Positions 1-13,275 of a DNA stretch of 64,000 bases are shown here, piece by piece; position 1 is the stretch's first letter, and the number at the start of each line of letters is the position of its first letter. This DNA is from Aulostomus chinensis (Eukaryota; Chordata; Actinopteri; Syngnathiformes; Aulostomidae): the NCBI GenBank assembly GCA_037954235.1, contig JBBMOA010000004.1:15248601-15312600 (forward strand), read 5' to 3'. The notes under the pieces are model-generated. The model ran no database searches. It was not told the DNA's origin and saw only the letters and a list, made by a program, of their open reading frames with translations. The position numbers and the translations under genes were made by a program.

Positions 1-154
1 GTCCCCGTACGTGTTTGTTTTCAAGCAAAGATTTCATCACGCAATTCTTAATTATTCATTTTCGCGATACAATGACAGTTGCATTGTGTTGAAAATTCTG
101 ACAAAGAAAATTCTAACATTACTCTGGACACGACTTAATCTAGTATGCAACAGC

Positions 155-295
155 AGCAATCATGACGTTACGGATGGCGGACAAACTGTCGATGCTCCCT
201 CAGAAGCTCCGCCCCTGCAAAGTACTGGACGTGCACTGTAAAGGACACAATTCTAATAACTTTACTCACGACCAATAGAGCAATATGGCGGAGTG
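155..295 (+). promoter_or_regulatory. Promoter-like cluster at the left edge (CRE, GC box, CCAAT, two ATGGCGGA motifs)
   Basis: Within 130 bases lie a CRE half-type TGACGT (163-168), ATGGCGGA (174-181), a GC box GCTCCGCCCC (206-215), a CCAAT box (272-276) and a second ATGGCGGA (285-292). A third ATGGCGGA is at 710-717. The first 400 bases are visibly richer in CpG than what follows. AANATGGCGG is the YY1-type motif often found at transcription start sites. The combination suggests a transcription start, probably rightward given the motif orientation. No downstream exon was identified, so this stays a candidate. Confidence 0.3.
174..278 (+). CDS. Possible short first-exon ORF (34 codons), unrecognised
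   Basis: The ORF starts at the first ATGGCGGA motif and reads MADKLSMLPQK to a TAG at 276-278. The A/G-rich start context (ACGGATGG) is acceptable. I do not recognise the peptide, and no strong splice donor interrupts it. It could be the start of a split coding exon, an upstream ORF, or simply a reading of a promoter motif that happens to contain ATG. Confidence 0.12.
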   Translation: MADKLSMLPQKLRPCKVLDVHCKGHNSNNFTHDQ

Positions 296-299
296 CTTT

Positions 300-1371
300 G
301 CGTATCAATAACTTTAGCTTAAACTACTAGCCTTGTAGCCTTTAGCTCAAGTTGTAGCATCGCTCGCTTCCCGTAGCCCTGCACTAATATCAGGGTGAAC
401 TTTTACTAATGGTAATGTTATGGAAATGGTTCAATACACCCCCCCCCCCAAAAAAAGATTACAGACTTCTTGTGCATGACACAAGTAAATGAAGGACGTG
501 TCTAATCTATTTAAATGAATGAATACATAATTTGCTTGTAAAGCCCTTGGCACAGTATAAAGCGGTTGTAATTAGTCTGTAAATTAATTAAAAATGTGTT
601 TGTTTTTTTGGCATAGAGTATCATTTAGATTTAAATAATCGTTTGGATTGGTGAGAAAAAAAACGCAGCAGTGGAGGCAAGGTGTAGTCTCCGTATTCAT
701 CTAAGAAAAATGGCGGACTGACAAAAAAAAAAAAAAAAAAAAGGTTAAATCTGTTTCCCCTGGAGAGTTTTATCTGATTGTCAAGTTCATAACCGCATTT
801 TTGTTCTTGTTGTTCGTGTTGTTGCTTCAACATTCCACCATATTTGCTGCAGGGACGTTACTGCATGCAGGAAATAGCAGGACTTTAGACCTGGTTTTTC
901 TTGGTCAGTGGTGCACAGGCTTCTGTGCCGCATCAACACAGGAATGTGCCTGACCTCATTTTAAGACCAGGTGCGGTAGAAGATAGCACCCTGTACCTTT
1001 AACTGCTGACGTACTGCACTTTTAACATTAGTACATCAGCCCCTTCTCCTTTGTCAAGTCAAATCTTTCCTTTAGTTAATCCCGCTCTGTCTCTGTCCCC
1101 TTTCTTCTACCACCCCCCCCCCCACTTTGATCCTCATCTCTCTCTCTCTCTCTCTCTTTTTTCATCTTCTGGGCTCCTGCTGCCTCAAAGTAAACCCAGA
1201 GCTGACCCAGACCTGTAGAGACCGATCACCCACCGCTACGATGCTAATAGTCCTCATGGGGTGAAGATACGGTGCCCAATGTGGTCATGAGGGATTAGTG
1301 CAGGTCTCTGCACATGGACCCATCACTCATGGGTGAGGACAGCTGAGGCAGCTTGAAGAGATGATGAACAG

Positions 1372-1402
<31 letters not shown>

Positions 1403-4400
1403 GGGGGGGGGGGGCTGCTTGTCTACTGTACGGTAGCTACCGCAGAAAAAATAGAGGATAAGCCCTATTAGCTGTCTTTCCTGTTTAAATATCTCAAGAA
1501 TTAGAGCATGTCCCATTCAAATGGACAAATAATCCAGTGGCGCGCACAGTGAGTTATCATCAAAGTAATCTCTTGTCTGTTTAATATCAAATGCAGCGCC
1601 TCTGGAATCAGCTGTAATAACACCGCTGGGTGTTTCAAGCAATTAACCTTTACCGCTGAGTAAATGGCTCGCGGGGAAGAAAGAGGAACTCATTTGGGAA
1701 TGAATGTCTGCTTGTGCTCCTCATCCACTCCGGGAGAATACATGGCACGTTTCAGGGAGGCCCAAGCTGAGACGGGGAGGCACACGAGAGTGTGTGTGTG
1801 GTTTCCAAAGTGGGGGAAGGGGCAGAAAGAGAGGTAAGACATTAATAAAAACCAAATCAGTCAGGCTTGACATAAACACCCCTTTGTTCTTCGATATGAC
1901 GGCCGCAGCCGCACAGTCCGCAACATGATACATCATCGGAACGCTTAAGACCCCCCAACATTCCCTTTCTATCGCTTACATACACTCACGTTCTCTCCCA
2001 TCTGTCTGTGTCGGCAAACTCTCTCACTCACATACATACAAACACACTTTGAGGCTTAATTTCCCTTCCATTTTCTACATGGGAGGCTAATACTCAAGGC
2101 TTGATAATGGAGCCCAGTGTCTGATACGTGTCTGCAGACGAAGGAGCCATGAAATTACCTTCCTCTGCATCAGGAGCTCCACACCTCAACCAGCAAGAGA
2201 ATAAGGCCTATTGTTACAAGTCAGAGCCATTACCAAAGTACGTGATCCTACTTTATTTTTGTAAAAAAAAAAAAAAAAAAAAAAAAGAAAGAAGATAAGA
2301 CTTGATATCCTGGAAGAGTAAAGACTGTCGCCAAGAGTTAGAGCTTTACGAAAATCCAGGTCAAGCTCCTTCTGTGTCAAGAAGTGGAGGAGAAGCCGTG
2401 TCCTTATGTTCGGTGGTGTTAAATTAAGGGTTGCTTTATCTTGCTTTTGTCTTCTCAGAGTTGAAGTTAGGCTGAGGGGATGAAACTTGGCAAGAGCAAA
2501 ACCGCCATTACGCTCCTTTCAGATGATATAACTCATTGAAACAGTGGCGTTCGATGACCCTTAGCACTACAGGTAAATAAAAAAGGTCACAGGGTTTTTT
2601 TTTTGTCCCCCCCCCCCACACACACACACACCTCTTGTTTCTTTGCTTGAAAGGTTTCTAATGGCCAGAGGTCAGCATGTCATGTTTGTCCTGCCTGGAA
2701 TGAATAACAATAGAGGCAAGGTGGTGATGGACAGATGCAGGCAGGTAGACAGATAATTAGATGGATGAGTAGACAGAGAACTGAATCTTATCAGGCAGTA
2801 AACGACAGGGAAGCAGGCAATCGCTGGATCGCTGTGTCCTCATCTCATTGTTGGCTCCACAGAGGCAAACGCTCATTAAAAGTTTTGTCCTACATTTTGC
2901 AGTGTGACTAAACTGTACAGCTGCCGCTCTGAAACCAGCCAAAAACAAACAGATTTAATGTCTGCAAAATTCATTTGGACTGATTTTAGAGACAAACATT
3001 GAGATTAAACAAGAGAGGGGAAATAAGCTGTGTTTAGCAAATTATGTGTGACGTCTTAGCTACGTGTTATGAAGCCAAACCACCTGCAAACATGAAACAT
3101 GTGACTTTTTATTTTTTATTTTTTAGAAAGATCACATTTGGAAATGAGCAATCTGCTAAATCTGGTGCAACTGACTTTTTATTGCCTTCCAACAATTCAT
3201 GTACAAGCGCACGCTCTTCTTCTCTAGATTAAGTAAACTAGACTTAACGTAGCTTTTGGATGTACCCACATAGATATCAATGTGAAGTATTACGTGTGTA
3301 TGTATTTACTGTATGATGATCATTTGAGTTTTCTTTTCATTTTTGTTTTCAAAAGTCTTGCGTTTTCTTTTTCTTTCCCATTTCTGATACGTACTTCTTT
3401 AGTCCTCATTTGATCTGAAATCTGTTAAGGAGGCAAAAGGAAACTGGCAATCGCTTTGTAAGATAAAGCATTTCAACCGTGTGACAGTGTCATTTTTTTG
3501 TTCTTCATCATATAAAAACTCAATTCCTATTTGTTTTTTTAGTTAACTTTGAGTGTAGTTGACAAATCCTGGCAATAATTTTTAAGCACTTTTTAGTTTG
3601 CTAACAGTTGTAACTGAAAATGAGGCCCCTTCATGCAATGGGGGGGGGGGGGGGGGTTTGATTTATTGTTTACACAATAATACGTGTTAAAAAAACATAT
3701 AAAAGCAATTCATTTAATGTTTCTATTTCTTTTTTTTTCAATTTTCTGCCGATGTAGAATTTTCTAAGAACGCAACTTCATCCGCAGACGTCAGGGAAGC
3801 ATTTGTCTTCTGGGAAATTCATTAGAAATGACAGGCCATCATTTATTCAATTTGAAAGAAAAGGATGATTGAACCAATCTGAGTCCTCAGAGACGACGCT
3901 ATTCTTGTCTCTTAATGCTTTGGCTCCCAATAACCGCAGGAGACAGGTTCATTCAAAATTACTCAGCAGCTTCGTTTAAGACCTAAACATTGTCTATATA
4001 TGTACATTTTTTTTTTTTTTTTTTACAGCAGGGTATCATGAAACACGCAATTATTGATGCAAAAGATCATGTTTGACTGAGAGTATAGTAAAATAAGCCT
4101 GACAAAACCAAAAAAACCCCCAAAAACATACGTTGCAATGTTGGCAGTTTGCATGTGTGAGGTTTTAAATAGATGTTTCCAAGCTCTGATTGATAAAATA
4201 AAACTGTGTTTCTACCCCTAGTAAAAGCCGAATATACGATGTGCACATCTTCATCATTCAATCAAACCATTGTGGAGAGGAGAGCTCAGATAAATGTTTA
4301 CTTAATCACCAGAGCGAAAGCAATAATTCGATCGATGGCCGTGGCCGGTCAATGGCTTTAGCAGGGTTAATGGGTTCTGTTGTAGTGACTACCGGGGATC

Positions 4401-6050
4401 GATCCGGCAATTTCATTAACGCTGAGTGATGGGCACCCAGGACGGGTCGATGCCCCAACCAGGATTGACATTGACCCAGTTCCGTTCCATCATGAGTCTA
4501 CCCAAGTCCATCATCAGAGTCATCATTCGTCTTAATCTTGGGGGTAAAATGGTACAACGTGGAGGTACTGGACCTCATCCAATAACCCGCAAATCTGTTC
4601 TCAGTCCTCTATTATGTTTTAATTAAAGTTCAGCCCATTCTGCCTCATTAGTTACGCAGTTGCTGTGCCATTTGAGTAAAACCATACTTGACTTTTGTCT
4701 CACAACTAATTGGGAAACTGCTGGAAAGAAAGTGCTGCTCTGTGAGTGAATCCAGGTTCTCAGTGGACCTTGTCGTACCTACAACGCTAATTTCCTGCCT
4801 CTTCCCCGTTCTCTCGCTGCTTCCTGTTTTTCTTAAAGCCCTGGCCAACTCGGTCTTCTAGAATTTACACCTCCATTACTGATTTTCAACAACAAATATC
4901 TTGAGAAATATCATGGCAGCAAATTGCTTTTATGACTAGAATGTGTGTTCCTGAGATACCAGCTCTTTGTCATAGCAACTACATCATTTAAAAAAAATGT
5001 TTATTCACTCAGAGCGCTTGGTTACAGCTGAGGGAAATACTGCGGTCTTGGTCGAAAATGAAGTGAAGAAAGAGTTACATGAAGACTGAAACATGATGTC
5101 ACTACTGTAACAACTGAACGCCCAATGTTTCCTTAATTAAGGTGCTTCTGTTGCCTAAAACTAACCAGACAGAAAAGCAAACCCCTGGTCTCTGGTGTTT
5201 AAGGCCTGTGCTTTATTGGCCCTCTGTTCACCTACAATTTCCTTGTGGTAGGAGAAGAACTCTGCTTTCGTACAACGAAACGCTGCCAGCGACCATAATC
5301 CATGCAGAAATTACTATATGATTCTCAGTAAAACAAATTTGTAGTACTTTGAGGAGACAGGGTTGGCCTTGCTGTGGAAATGTTCAGACTACATCCAATG
5401 CAACATATCTCTCAGCAATCCGAGTCAGTTAGGTGTTTTTTTTTTTTTTAAACCACAAAACACGTTGCATTTAGGAACAGTTGCTCTGTGGCAAAAGGGT
5501 AAGGAGACACTGACCTAACAAAGTGCTTTTTTTGGTGTGCCAAAACCTAACCAGGCACATCATAGAGCATCATTATTTTACAATATTTTCTCTCGCTTTG
5601 GAAGGAAATGTACTTCCAGAACTAATATTAAATCCTGTAATGGAGATGGATGGACAGTAGAATATTTAGTGTTGTAGTACTCCACTTCTTAAAGGTCTCT
5701 GCCTTTTCTTGGAATTGACTGCATTTGTACTCTGGCTTGTCCCGGTCTTGGACCTCGTGTACTTGACATTTTACCTCAAGACCAGAACTGTGGGGATTTT
5801 CCTAAATTAAGTGTGTATCATTTAACTGGAAAACAAAAAAAACACCTGCCTTCCCCTACTAGAATCTTCGCCGTTGACGGCCGCCCCACTTCATCCCTCC
5901 CTCCCCACTACACTTTACATGCACTTCAACTGTCAGTGGAAGAAGCTGCAGGAGGATGATGTCAGCTGATTCATTCATGATTAAATTAGGCTACACAAAC
6001 TCTAATAATTAAATATGCAAAGAAGTAAAAGACTTTGCAGTGGAACCTTT
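300..6050. other. Non-coding stretch with simple repeats
   Basis: No exon supported on either strand. It contains poly-C at 439-449, 1113-1123 and 2607-2617, a CT run near 1138-1157 and a TG run passing into 13 G at 1379-1414. A CA run follows the third poly-C (2617-2631). There are 17 G at 3640-3656 and poly-T/poly-A runs at 722-741, 2263-2285 and near 4010-4024. Confidence 0.7.
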
Positions 6051-6069
6051 ACAGAGACCGTCTTCTGAA

Positions 6070-6430
6070 TCTGGTCTTGACTCAGTCTCGCCCTGCCTTA
6101 GTCTAAGTCCTGGCTCAGTCTCACCCTGCCTCAGTCCTGGTCTCAGCTTGGTATCGCCCTGCCTTAGTCAGGATGCTGCCCAGCCTTGGTCTTGGTCTTG
6201 GCTCAGTCTCACCGTGACTCGATCTTGGTCTTGGCTCAGGCTCGCCCTGCCTCAGTCCTGGTCTCAGCTTGTTATTGCCCTGCCTTAGTCATGATGCTGC
6301 CCAGCCTTGGTCTCGGTCTCGGCTCAGTCTCACCGTGACTCAATCTTGGCCTTAGCTCAGTCTCGCACTGCCTTAGTCCCAGTCTTGGCTCAATCTCGCC
6401 ATGCTTTAATCTAAGATCTTGACTTGGTCT
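6070..6430 (+). repeat. Degenerate minisatellite with 121-bp higher-order period
   Basis: The stretch is built from variants of CTCAGTCTCGCCCTGCC and CAGTCTTGGCTCAGTC. Longer blocks repeat exactly 121 bases apart: CCTCAGTCCTGG at 6129 and 6250, and GCCTTAGTCA at 6161 and 6282. The 82-codon open frame across it (6040-6288) is only a reading of the repeat. Confidence 0.85.
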
Positions 6431-6439
6431 CGGTAAACC

Positions 6440-9213
6440 ACCTTCTTGGTCATGACTTGGCCTCCTTATCCACTATGATGATGTTTTGCTTGTTTACACT
6501 GAACTCCACGGTAGTGTGTGAATTTATACAGCTGTGGGATTTTCTGCAACAAAGGTGTGACGTGCAAAATCAACAGCTTTTTTAATCAGCTTTTCTATCA
6601 TTCTGATGGTCCATACTTCAGGATCAATAATCCTTCCCCCCACTCCATATATATGTACTTTTATACAAGTGCAAAAACAGTGCAACATTCCCACCTAGAA
6701 AAGAAAAACTTCGCATGAGGGGGTCACAGTTAATCAGCGATAATGACACCCTATTGGTAGGCTGAGGTCGCCCGCCTGTAATCGCACTGATAACTCATAA
6801 TGGCCATTTAATTGCCTGATAACATCCAAGACGGGTGTTGCTCTGGATCGTTCTCCTGCCGACTAAACTGAGATTAACACAATTTCAAACGTGCTCGGTC
6901 GAATCCATCGTTGTTACCTACTTGCTCATTTGGTCATGAATTTTTGTACGGTCAATAAAACATTTTCAAACTATATCTCACAGATGCTAATATAAACAAG
7001 CTGTGAAGAGTTCACCCTCTCTCTTACTCTCTGTCTGCACAGCCTCCCACCTCCCTAGGGAGTCACTCTAACAGACAGGACCAATTTTCTGCTAATTGGG
7101 CCTCAGGAAATTGCTCCTTGTTTTAATTTACTGTTGGACAGGCATGAAGACATGTGATCCAATGCTGCTTGTCTCTCTGTCCCTCCAACACCTTCTTCTT
7201 TACAGCAGTAAGAAAGGTATAGCCTTTGAAAATAAAGTCAAAAGGCCCAAAGTTGAGAAAATGAGCTTTAATAGGAATGTAATTAATGTGATCAATGGCT
7301 GAAAGTCCACGTTGGCCAGACTGACACAATATTATTCAAACCACGATAGATTATCCAAACAGGAACTGTATTCAAGGGAAGGTGTATTAACCTTTGCTAT
7401 CTGACGATGACAAGCTCGAATGTGAGATCACCCGTATCAAATGATGAAACTCTACATGTCTACGTCCCCGAGAGGATTCTCTAGATAAGATTAATTGGCA
7501 TATAGCGAGAAAAATAACAAAATAATTGCAACGTCTATGCTAATGATAACTCTCTTGGCAATTACTGAGAAAATATCGAGAGGGGAAATCTACACCTCAC
7601 AGATTGTCACCCTTGATAGTGAAGAATGGGCGACACAGGTGTTCCGTCCTGCATTAAAAGCATTTAGGCAAACGCTAAAAATCGCATTAGAGTGAAGACA
7701 AATGTTGTTTTTAAAGAGCATTTTTATTGGCGTGCCTCGTGGCGTCAAAACAACACAGCTTATTAGTGTCAACCTTAAACCTGAAGCGCTCATGAATCAG
7801 GGAAGTGATGCCTTCAGTCTAAATGAATGGAAAATACCCCCTGGTCTTGCTTCAGTTCGCTCATGTCTGCTGTTGTTGAGTATTTGCATTCATAAACTTT
7901 GTCACAATTATTGTATTGAATATTCTGAAGCTTCAAACAGAATGGGAATTCCTTTTCACTGATTCGTCTGTAAACAATATTTATGCTTGAAAGATCAGTG
8001 AGAACAAGCCGGAGACGGTGTCCTTTATAAATACTCTCATAATTTGTTGGCAAGATGCTATGATTTCTAAATTAATAAATAAATAAAAATTCATGGGCTT
8101 TTCTGAACTTTTTGAAAAGAAAGAAGAAAAAAAAACAAAAACTGTATACTGCATTTGGTGGGTTTCAAATTCAATTCACATGTAAGAGCCCAAGTGCATG
8201 CGTTTACTGTAGGACCTTTCATCGACAAGATCATCATATGTTGAAGGAATGTGTCTACTTCGTCGTACGAACAAAAACCACATTTGAAGAAGAAAATTTT
8301 ACGCATCATTCATCTACTATACCACGCACCCGCACCCCCCCCCCAAAAAAATCTGTGTTTTGCCATTTAAGGACATCATTACTTTTGTTCCTATTTACAT
8401 GTATTTGTCCCTGAAAGTGGCTTAAATTACACACACACACACACTTTCTTTGCCCACATGTTGCAGAAAGACTAGATCCAACCTTGGTTGACATTCACGC
8501 CAACGCTCCCCCCAGGCATGCTGGGACCACTTCATCTGCATCAATCGATCAATACATGCACATGTTTGAACGCGGAACCCCTCAATCCCCGCCTGTCAAT
8601 ACTGACACGTTACCAAAGCTGAACATCCATCAGGCAGCGTGACATGCTTTTGAGCCAAACCCCTCCATCCATCAGTGGTTGACTTTTATAAACCTAACAC
8701 CCTTGTCGTATGAATCAATAAGTCACGTTTTCAATATGCAAAGCGTCACCAGCGGCGACCTCTATTCAAGGGCCTCAAAAACGATTACACCACCTCCAGA
8801 GAAACGATGGCACCCTTACGGTACTGATGCACTCAGCCACCGTAAAAAGACAGGATATTAAGTTTAGTGTGACATGTAATAATGTTAATTAATTCAGCGG
8901 GGATTAGTGAGCAAAACAAAGCTCCTGTAAAGTAGTCAGGCTTGATGAATCTGCTGTGTGTGGTGAGCTATATTCTTTTTCCTCTTCTCAAAAGGGGTTT
9001 CTTATTTTGTGTGTGTGTGTGTGTAAAGTGTAAGCCATTAGGGCAAGAAGAGAGAAAAAGAATGACCACTCAGTAACACACATAAAAGTACCAACAGACA
9101 CTCAAATCATTTCTTTCTCTTTTACAACAGTAAATTTTAAATGTAAAATACAAAAACATTTACAAGCATAACGGCGACTCGCTTTGTTGTAGTAGATGTC
9201 TACGTATATTATT

Positions 9214-9216
<3 letters not shown>
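6440..9216. other. Non-coding stretch, locally TAAT-rich
   Basis: No exon or repeat family recognised. Two AT-rich patches (about 6720-6960 and 7440-7700) carry several TAAT/ATTA cores and are discussed as possible regulatory elements. Poly-C at 8335-8344 runs into poly-A. A CA run is at 8429-8444 and a GT run near 9009-9024. Confidence 0.6.

Positions 9217-9252
<36 letters not shown>
9217..9252. repeat. (CA)n microsatellite, about 18 units
   Basis: Uninterrupted CA dinucleotide run. Confidence 0.95.
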
Positions 9253-9254
<2 letters not shown>

Positions 9255-12200
9255 CTCATTACATCCACCCTGCTGTCTGATAGCTGGTTGACAACTTAGC
9301 ACCCTCAACTTACTTTCACACTTTCCAAAACTTCTTAACTGCTCGGCCGCAGTACACATGGGAGCTCATTCACTCAAATCCTCGGGAGACAGAGAGGAAA
9401 CAAATCACCCTCCGAAACCTGCCTTCCCTCTAAAATCCAAAATATCTTATCAGTTTGAACTCCTGACTTTCCGCTTGCGCTTTAATGGCTTGAATTTGAC
9501 CCAAAGCGTACTGTTAAAAAACTTTCTTCCCCCCAGAGTGAACAGAAGGCTCTGTTGTGACTAAAAATGGCCATCCATCACGTAGATAGGTATGCGTCCC
9601 TTTAGGGGACTTCAGCACTCTGTGGTTGTTGTAATAACGTGGACCTATCATTCAGGATGGAGGAGACATCTCACTGTCTGTGTGGCCTCCTAATGCTTTA
9701 CACACACTGTAAAACCTCCTGCTGGTGCTGCTCACTGTGCAAAAACACCCTTGTTTAAAGCGTAGATTTGGGAACAGTGGGAGGCAAACCCTGGGGTTAG
9801 CATGCGCAGCCGGGGTAAAATATTCAAGGTTAAAGGGGAGCAAATTTAATAGTGCACAAAAACAATCGCATAAAGTGTTCCTGTGACATTTGAAGTGTGT
9901 TTTACCAGGTTTCGAATGCACTTTTTTATGTCAGACTGTTAGGGACTGTTGCTAAATGCATTCTGCAACCAAAGAAGCATAAAACAATGGACTGCATTGC
10001 GGTCAAAAAAGAAAGAGCAAAGCTACGGCTGCAGCAGCTGTACAAGGACACGAATCAAGGATGCACCAGCATTGCAAAAGGTGAGTGGGGCTTAACCTTA
10101 ACCCCCTACCACCACTAGAAAAACTGTGGTCTCAGCAAACACCGTGAACTGTTAACCCCTAAACTGAAGTGCAGGGTCTAGGTTTCTGCTCTACAGAGGT
10201 ACAACCATCTTTCAAAGCTTAAACCTTGGCAAATACCAGAATTATTAGAATTTCACAGTTCACGCTGCAAAAAGCCACGCGCATCAGGACACCCTTGGCG
10301 TGCACACTGAGTTTTAAAACATTTTGCCAAGGAGATTATGTAATCAGAGCTTTTTTGGGGTGTTTTTTGTTTCACACACAGTAAAATACGGAGGGCTGTA
10401 GCATGTTACACAGAAGAACCAGCTCAATTTGGGGAGGTTTTTCTTTTCCGTCGGGCTTGGCTTTGGATTTAATCTCGAAAACGCCTCTCTGTCAGCAAGT
10501 TTACTTTCATATCACCTTGGCAGATGTATGCACTCTCCGAGTCCCCTCAACTTTATCTGTTATTGTAAAACATTTACATTCGTATCAATATGCTACTCAT
10601 AAAAAAATTTTAAACTTCGTAAATCAATTCAACTTCAACTCAGCCAAACCCAATGTCAAAGAAATATAATGTTGTGCTGTGTTTAAAGGATACGCCACAA
10701 AATTTAATGGGTTCTTCCTTTTTCCGTGCTACACCCCTCCACCAAGTTTGGAGTTTCATAATTTCCCAGCAAACACACAGACAGCACAGAAAACATTACC
10801 TCCTAATGAAGCATGATTACAGTCTTTTGCATTGGAAGCTGAGTGAAGGAGTATCGCTGCCTGGGGAGAATAACCATAGACTCTCGTCTGGTGAGTTTGC
10901 AGTTGCAGATACCTCTTGCGTGCCAGATGGCAGGGGGTGAATCGGCTTTTTTTGGGCTGTGCGCAAGGCACCAGTGATATTCTGTTTTGTTTTGGGGGTT
11001 TTTTTTAGCCGCTGCTGAACACTTCCTGTTCTGCACAGGGCATATCCGAGGCCAGTTGCTAATGTTTCCGGTCAGGATGTGACCGCTTTGGTGTGACCAA
11101 TGTGAAAAATGACGCCATACACCCGATGGACTTCTTTAGTTTGTATCCCGAGGAATGTAACGATCAAGAACAAACACACCGGGTGATCACCTGGTGGATG
11201 ATATTGTTGCTGTTTGTTATCCAAACACTAAGAAATGGACACCCAGCAAACACCCTCAAGAGTCCTGTCCTCCTTTGGTCTGCAACTCAATAAGCGCATA
11301 GAGTGCAACAGCCCTTTCCAAGATACCCTGTCAGGCCTCTGCAAACGCGCAAACACAACAGCCTCAATCCGAGCCCCCCGTCTACCAGAATGGAGCAGGG
11401 GAGCCTCTTCTCCCGCACGTGAATGTGGTATTTGAAAACTTGCTAATGGCGTGGCAGGTCATCTGCATTATGTTTAGACAACCCCTGGAAAAGGCATGAG
11501 CACACAAACATGTCGAGCAATGTCATCTATCTGAGTGGTGATTAGTAAAGGCACAGTGGAAAAGCAATGGAAAGGAATGTCATGGAATTATGCACGTCGG
11601 GTATCACCCATCAGGAAGATATACAAGCTGAGATGTAGACGGCTTGTAAATGAGGTTTCCATGTTTTTGGGTTATGGCTCTCTTTTTTTTCCCATTTTTT
11701 TCACACCTGTTTTGTCTCTTTTTCCATCTCAGTTCTTCTGGGATGAGATGTTTTCCAAACTTAGGACTCCCCAGCTCACTGGCAGATTATGTTACAATGT
11801 TATGCTTTTCACCATCAACTTAACATTTCAAGCTTTGACAAATTCAATCCCTGACTGTATGCAAGTGTTTTAACTGGCTGAACTTACACCTTAACAGTTT
11901 GCTTTGCATTTTAATATGCTGTAATGAAGTCTTAATTTTCTCCAAGTCAAATAAAGGAAGAGGAGACACTCTTATTAGGCTCGAGGGGCTGTGGAAAGCC
12001 ATGATCTCTTTTGTCCCCGGGGAAGGACAATTCCCAAATGCAGCTTAAAGCCCTTTTCTCAGGTCAGCTTTTGAAGCACTACCCGCTTTTCTCTTTGCAT
12101 CATCAACTACATGTTCTTTTGAGCTTTTGAGACTTGAGAGTTGAGGTCAAGAAAAGAAAAAAAAAATCACAACGGCTTTATCGTGATATCCATCACCTGT

Positions 12201-12655
12201 CATTATATGACCCAGGTAGTGCTGTTACGAGGGCCTGCAAAGCCTTGAGGGTATTTCTCTGTTTTAAGTATCCTCAATCAAAACTCCTTAAAATATCAGC
12301 GGGTTCCCCTGAGGCTTGGTGCACCAGCGACCTTTGACATTGGAGGTCAGCTAACTAATTAGCCAACACCTACGAGGAGCTCTGGAATGCTCTGTGCCGA
12401 GGGCTGCAGAGAAATAGAAGTGGGATCAGTCAATTCCCCTTTCTGGGACTATAAACACTCACAGGAAGATACTTGGAAACAGGTGATTATGGTGTGTGCA
12501 CACTCGTACATGTCACAGTAGTGGAAAAGAAGACAGGTTGGAAAGAGACAGCTATGTTGTGGTCATGTTGACAGGGTATTTGGAGCAAAACATCATCAGC
12601 TAAAGTAAAAGCATGTGTGTTTGTGTCTTTGCCCACATAGGATGACATTTGATTA
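9253..12655. other. Non-coding stretch; one weak exon-like segment
   Basis: No gene supported. The segment 9935-10080 has a fair acceptor (TTTTTTATGTCAG) and a good donor (AAAAG|GTGAGTGG) with one frame open between them, but the peptide is not recognised. The remainder shows nothing beyond short A/T runs. Confidence 0.5.
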
Positions 12656-12659
12656 CTTT

Positions 12660-13275
12660 ATTTTACTAAAGTTTTATTGAGTCTGCACTAGCTGCCATAG
12701 CTGCGGGACGTAGGGTTGCTGAGGGGGCGGCTGCACCCCAACCAAGGTACTGCACTCCCTCGCAAAACCCCCCCCACCCATGTGGGAGGTTGAGCGCAAA
12801 CAGGTATTGTGACAAAATAAAATCTGACAAATTATAGAAACAATAACAGGATTGGGGTTGAAAAAAATATATTGCCTGATCGCAGCCATCAAAAACAATG
12901 CTTCTGTGTCCACCAGAATCCCAGGGGCTCCTATAGGAACACGTAGTGTTGACAGAGGGTGTGTCAAGGTGCACTGAGCAGATCAAATCAGACAGGAAGT
13001 CCCCACAAGAATAGAGTAGTGGAATCCAGTCAGTTTAAAAAAAACAAAAACAAAACACCACATGCAAGCTCCCGATCACAAAAAACAGACGGAAAAGGAC
13101 AGAATATAAGCACAAACTCTTCATGCAAGATGGAGGAACACAGTATCTGAGCAGGTTCACAAAAATGGGCCGGCCAAACACATTGTGGACGAACTGCCGC
13201 CACTGAAAATTGCAGCTGTGCCATAAGTTGAGATCCCCGGGAACTCCAAGTGACAGCTGCCCCTGCGAACAGGCT
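12660..13275 (-). other. Unidentified transcript-like segment on the minus strand ending in AATAAA
   Basis: Read on the minus strand, this stretch has locally higher GC, overlapping open frames of 82-106 codons and an AATAAA hexamer near 12675 just before its end. The peptides show no domain I recognise. It may be a fragment of a mobile-element 3' end or an old processed copy. No terminal repeats were seen, so no class is claimed. Confidence 0.2.
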
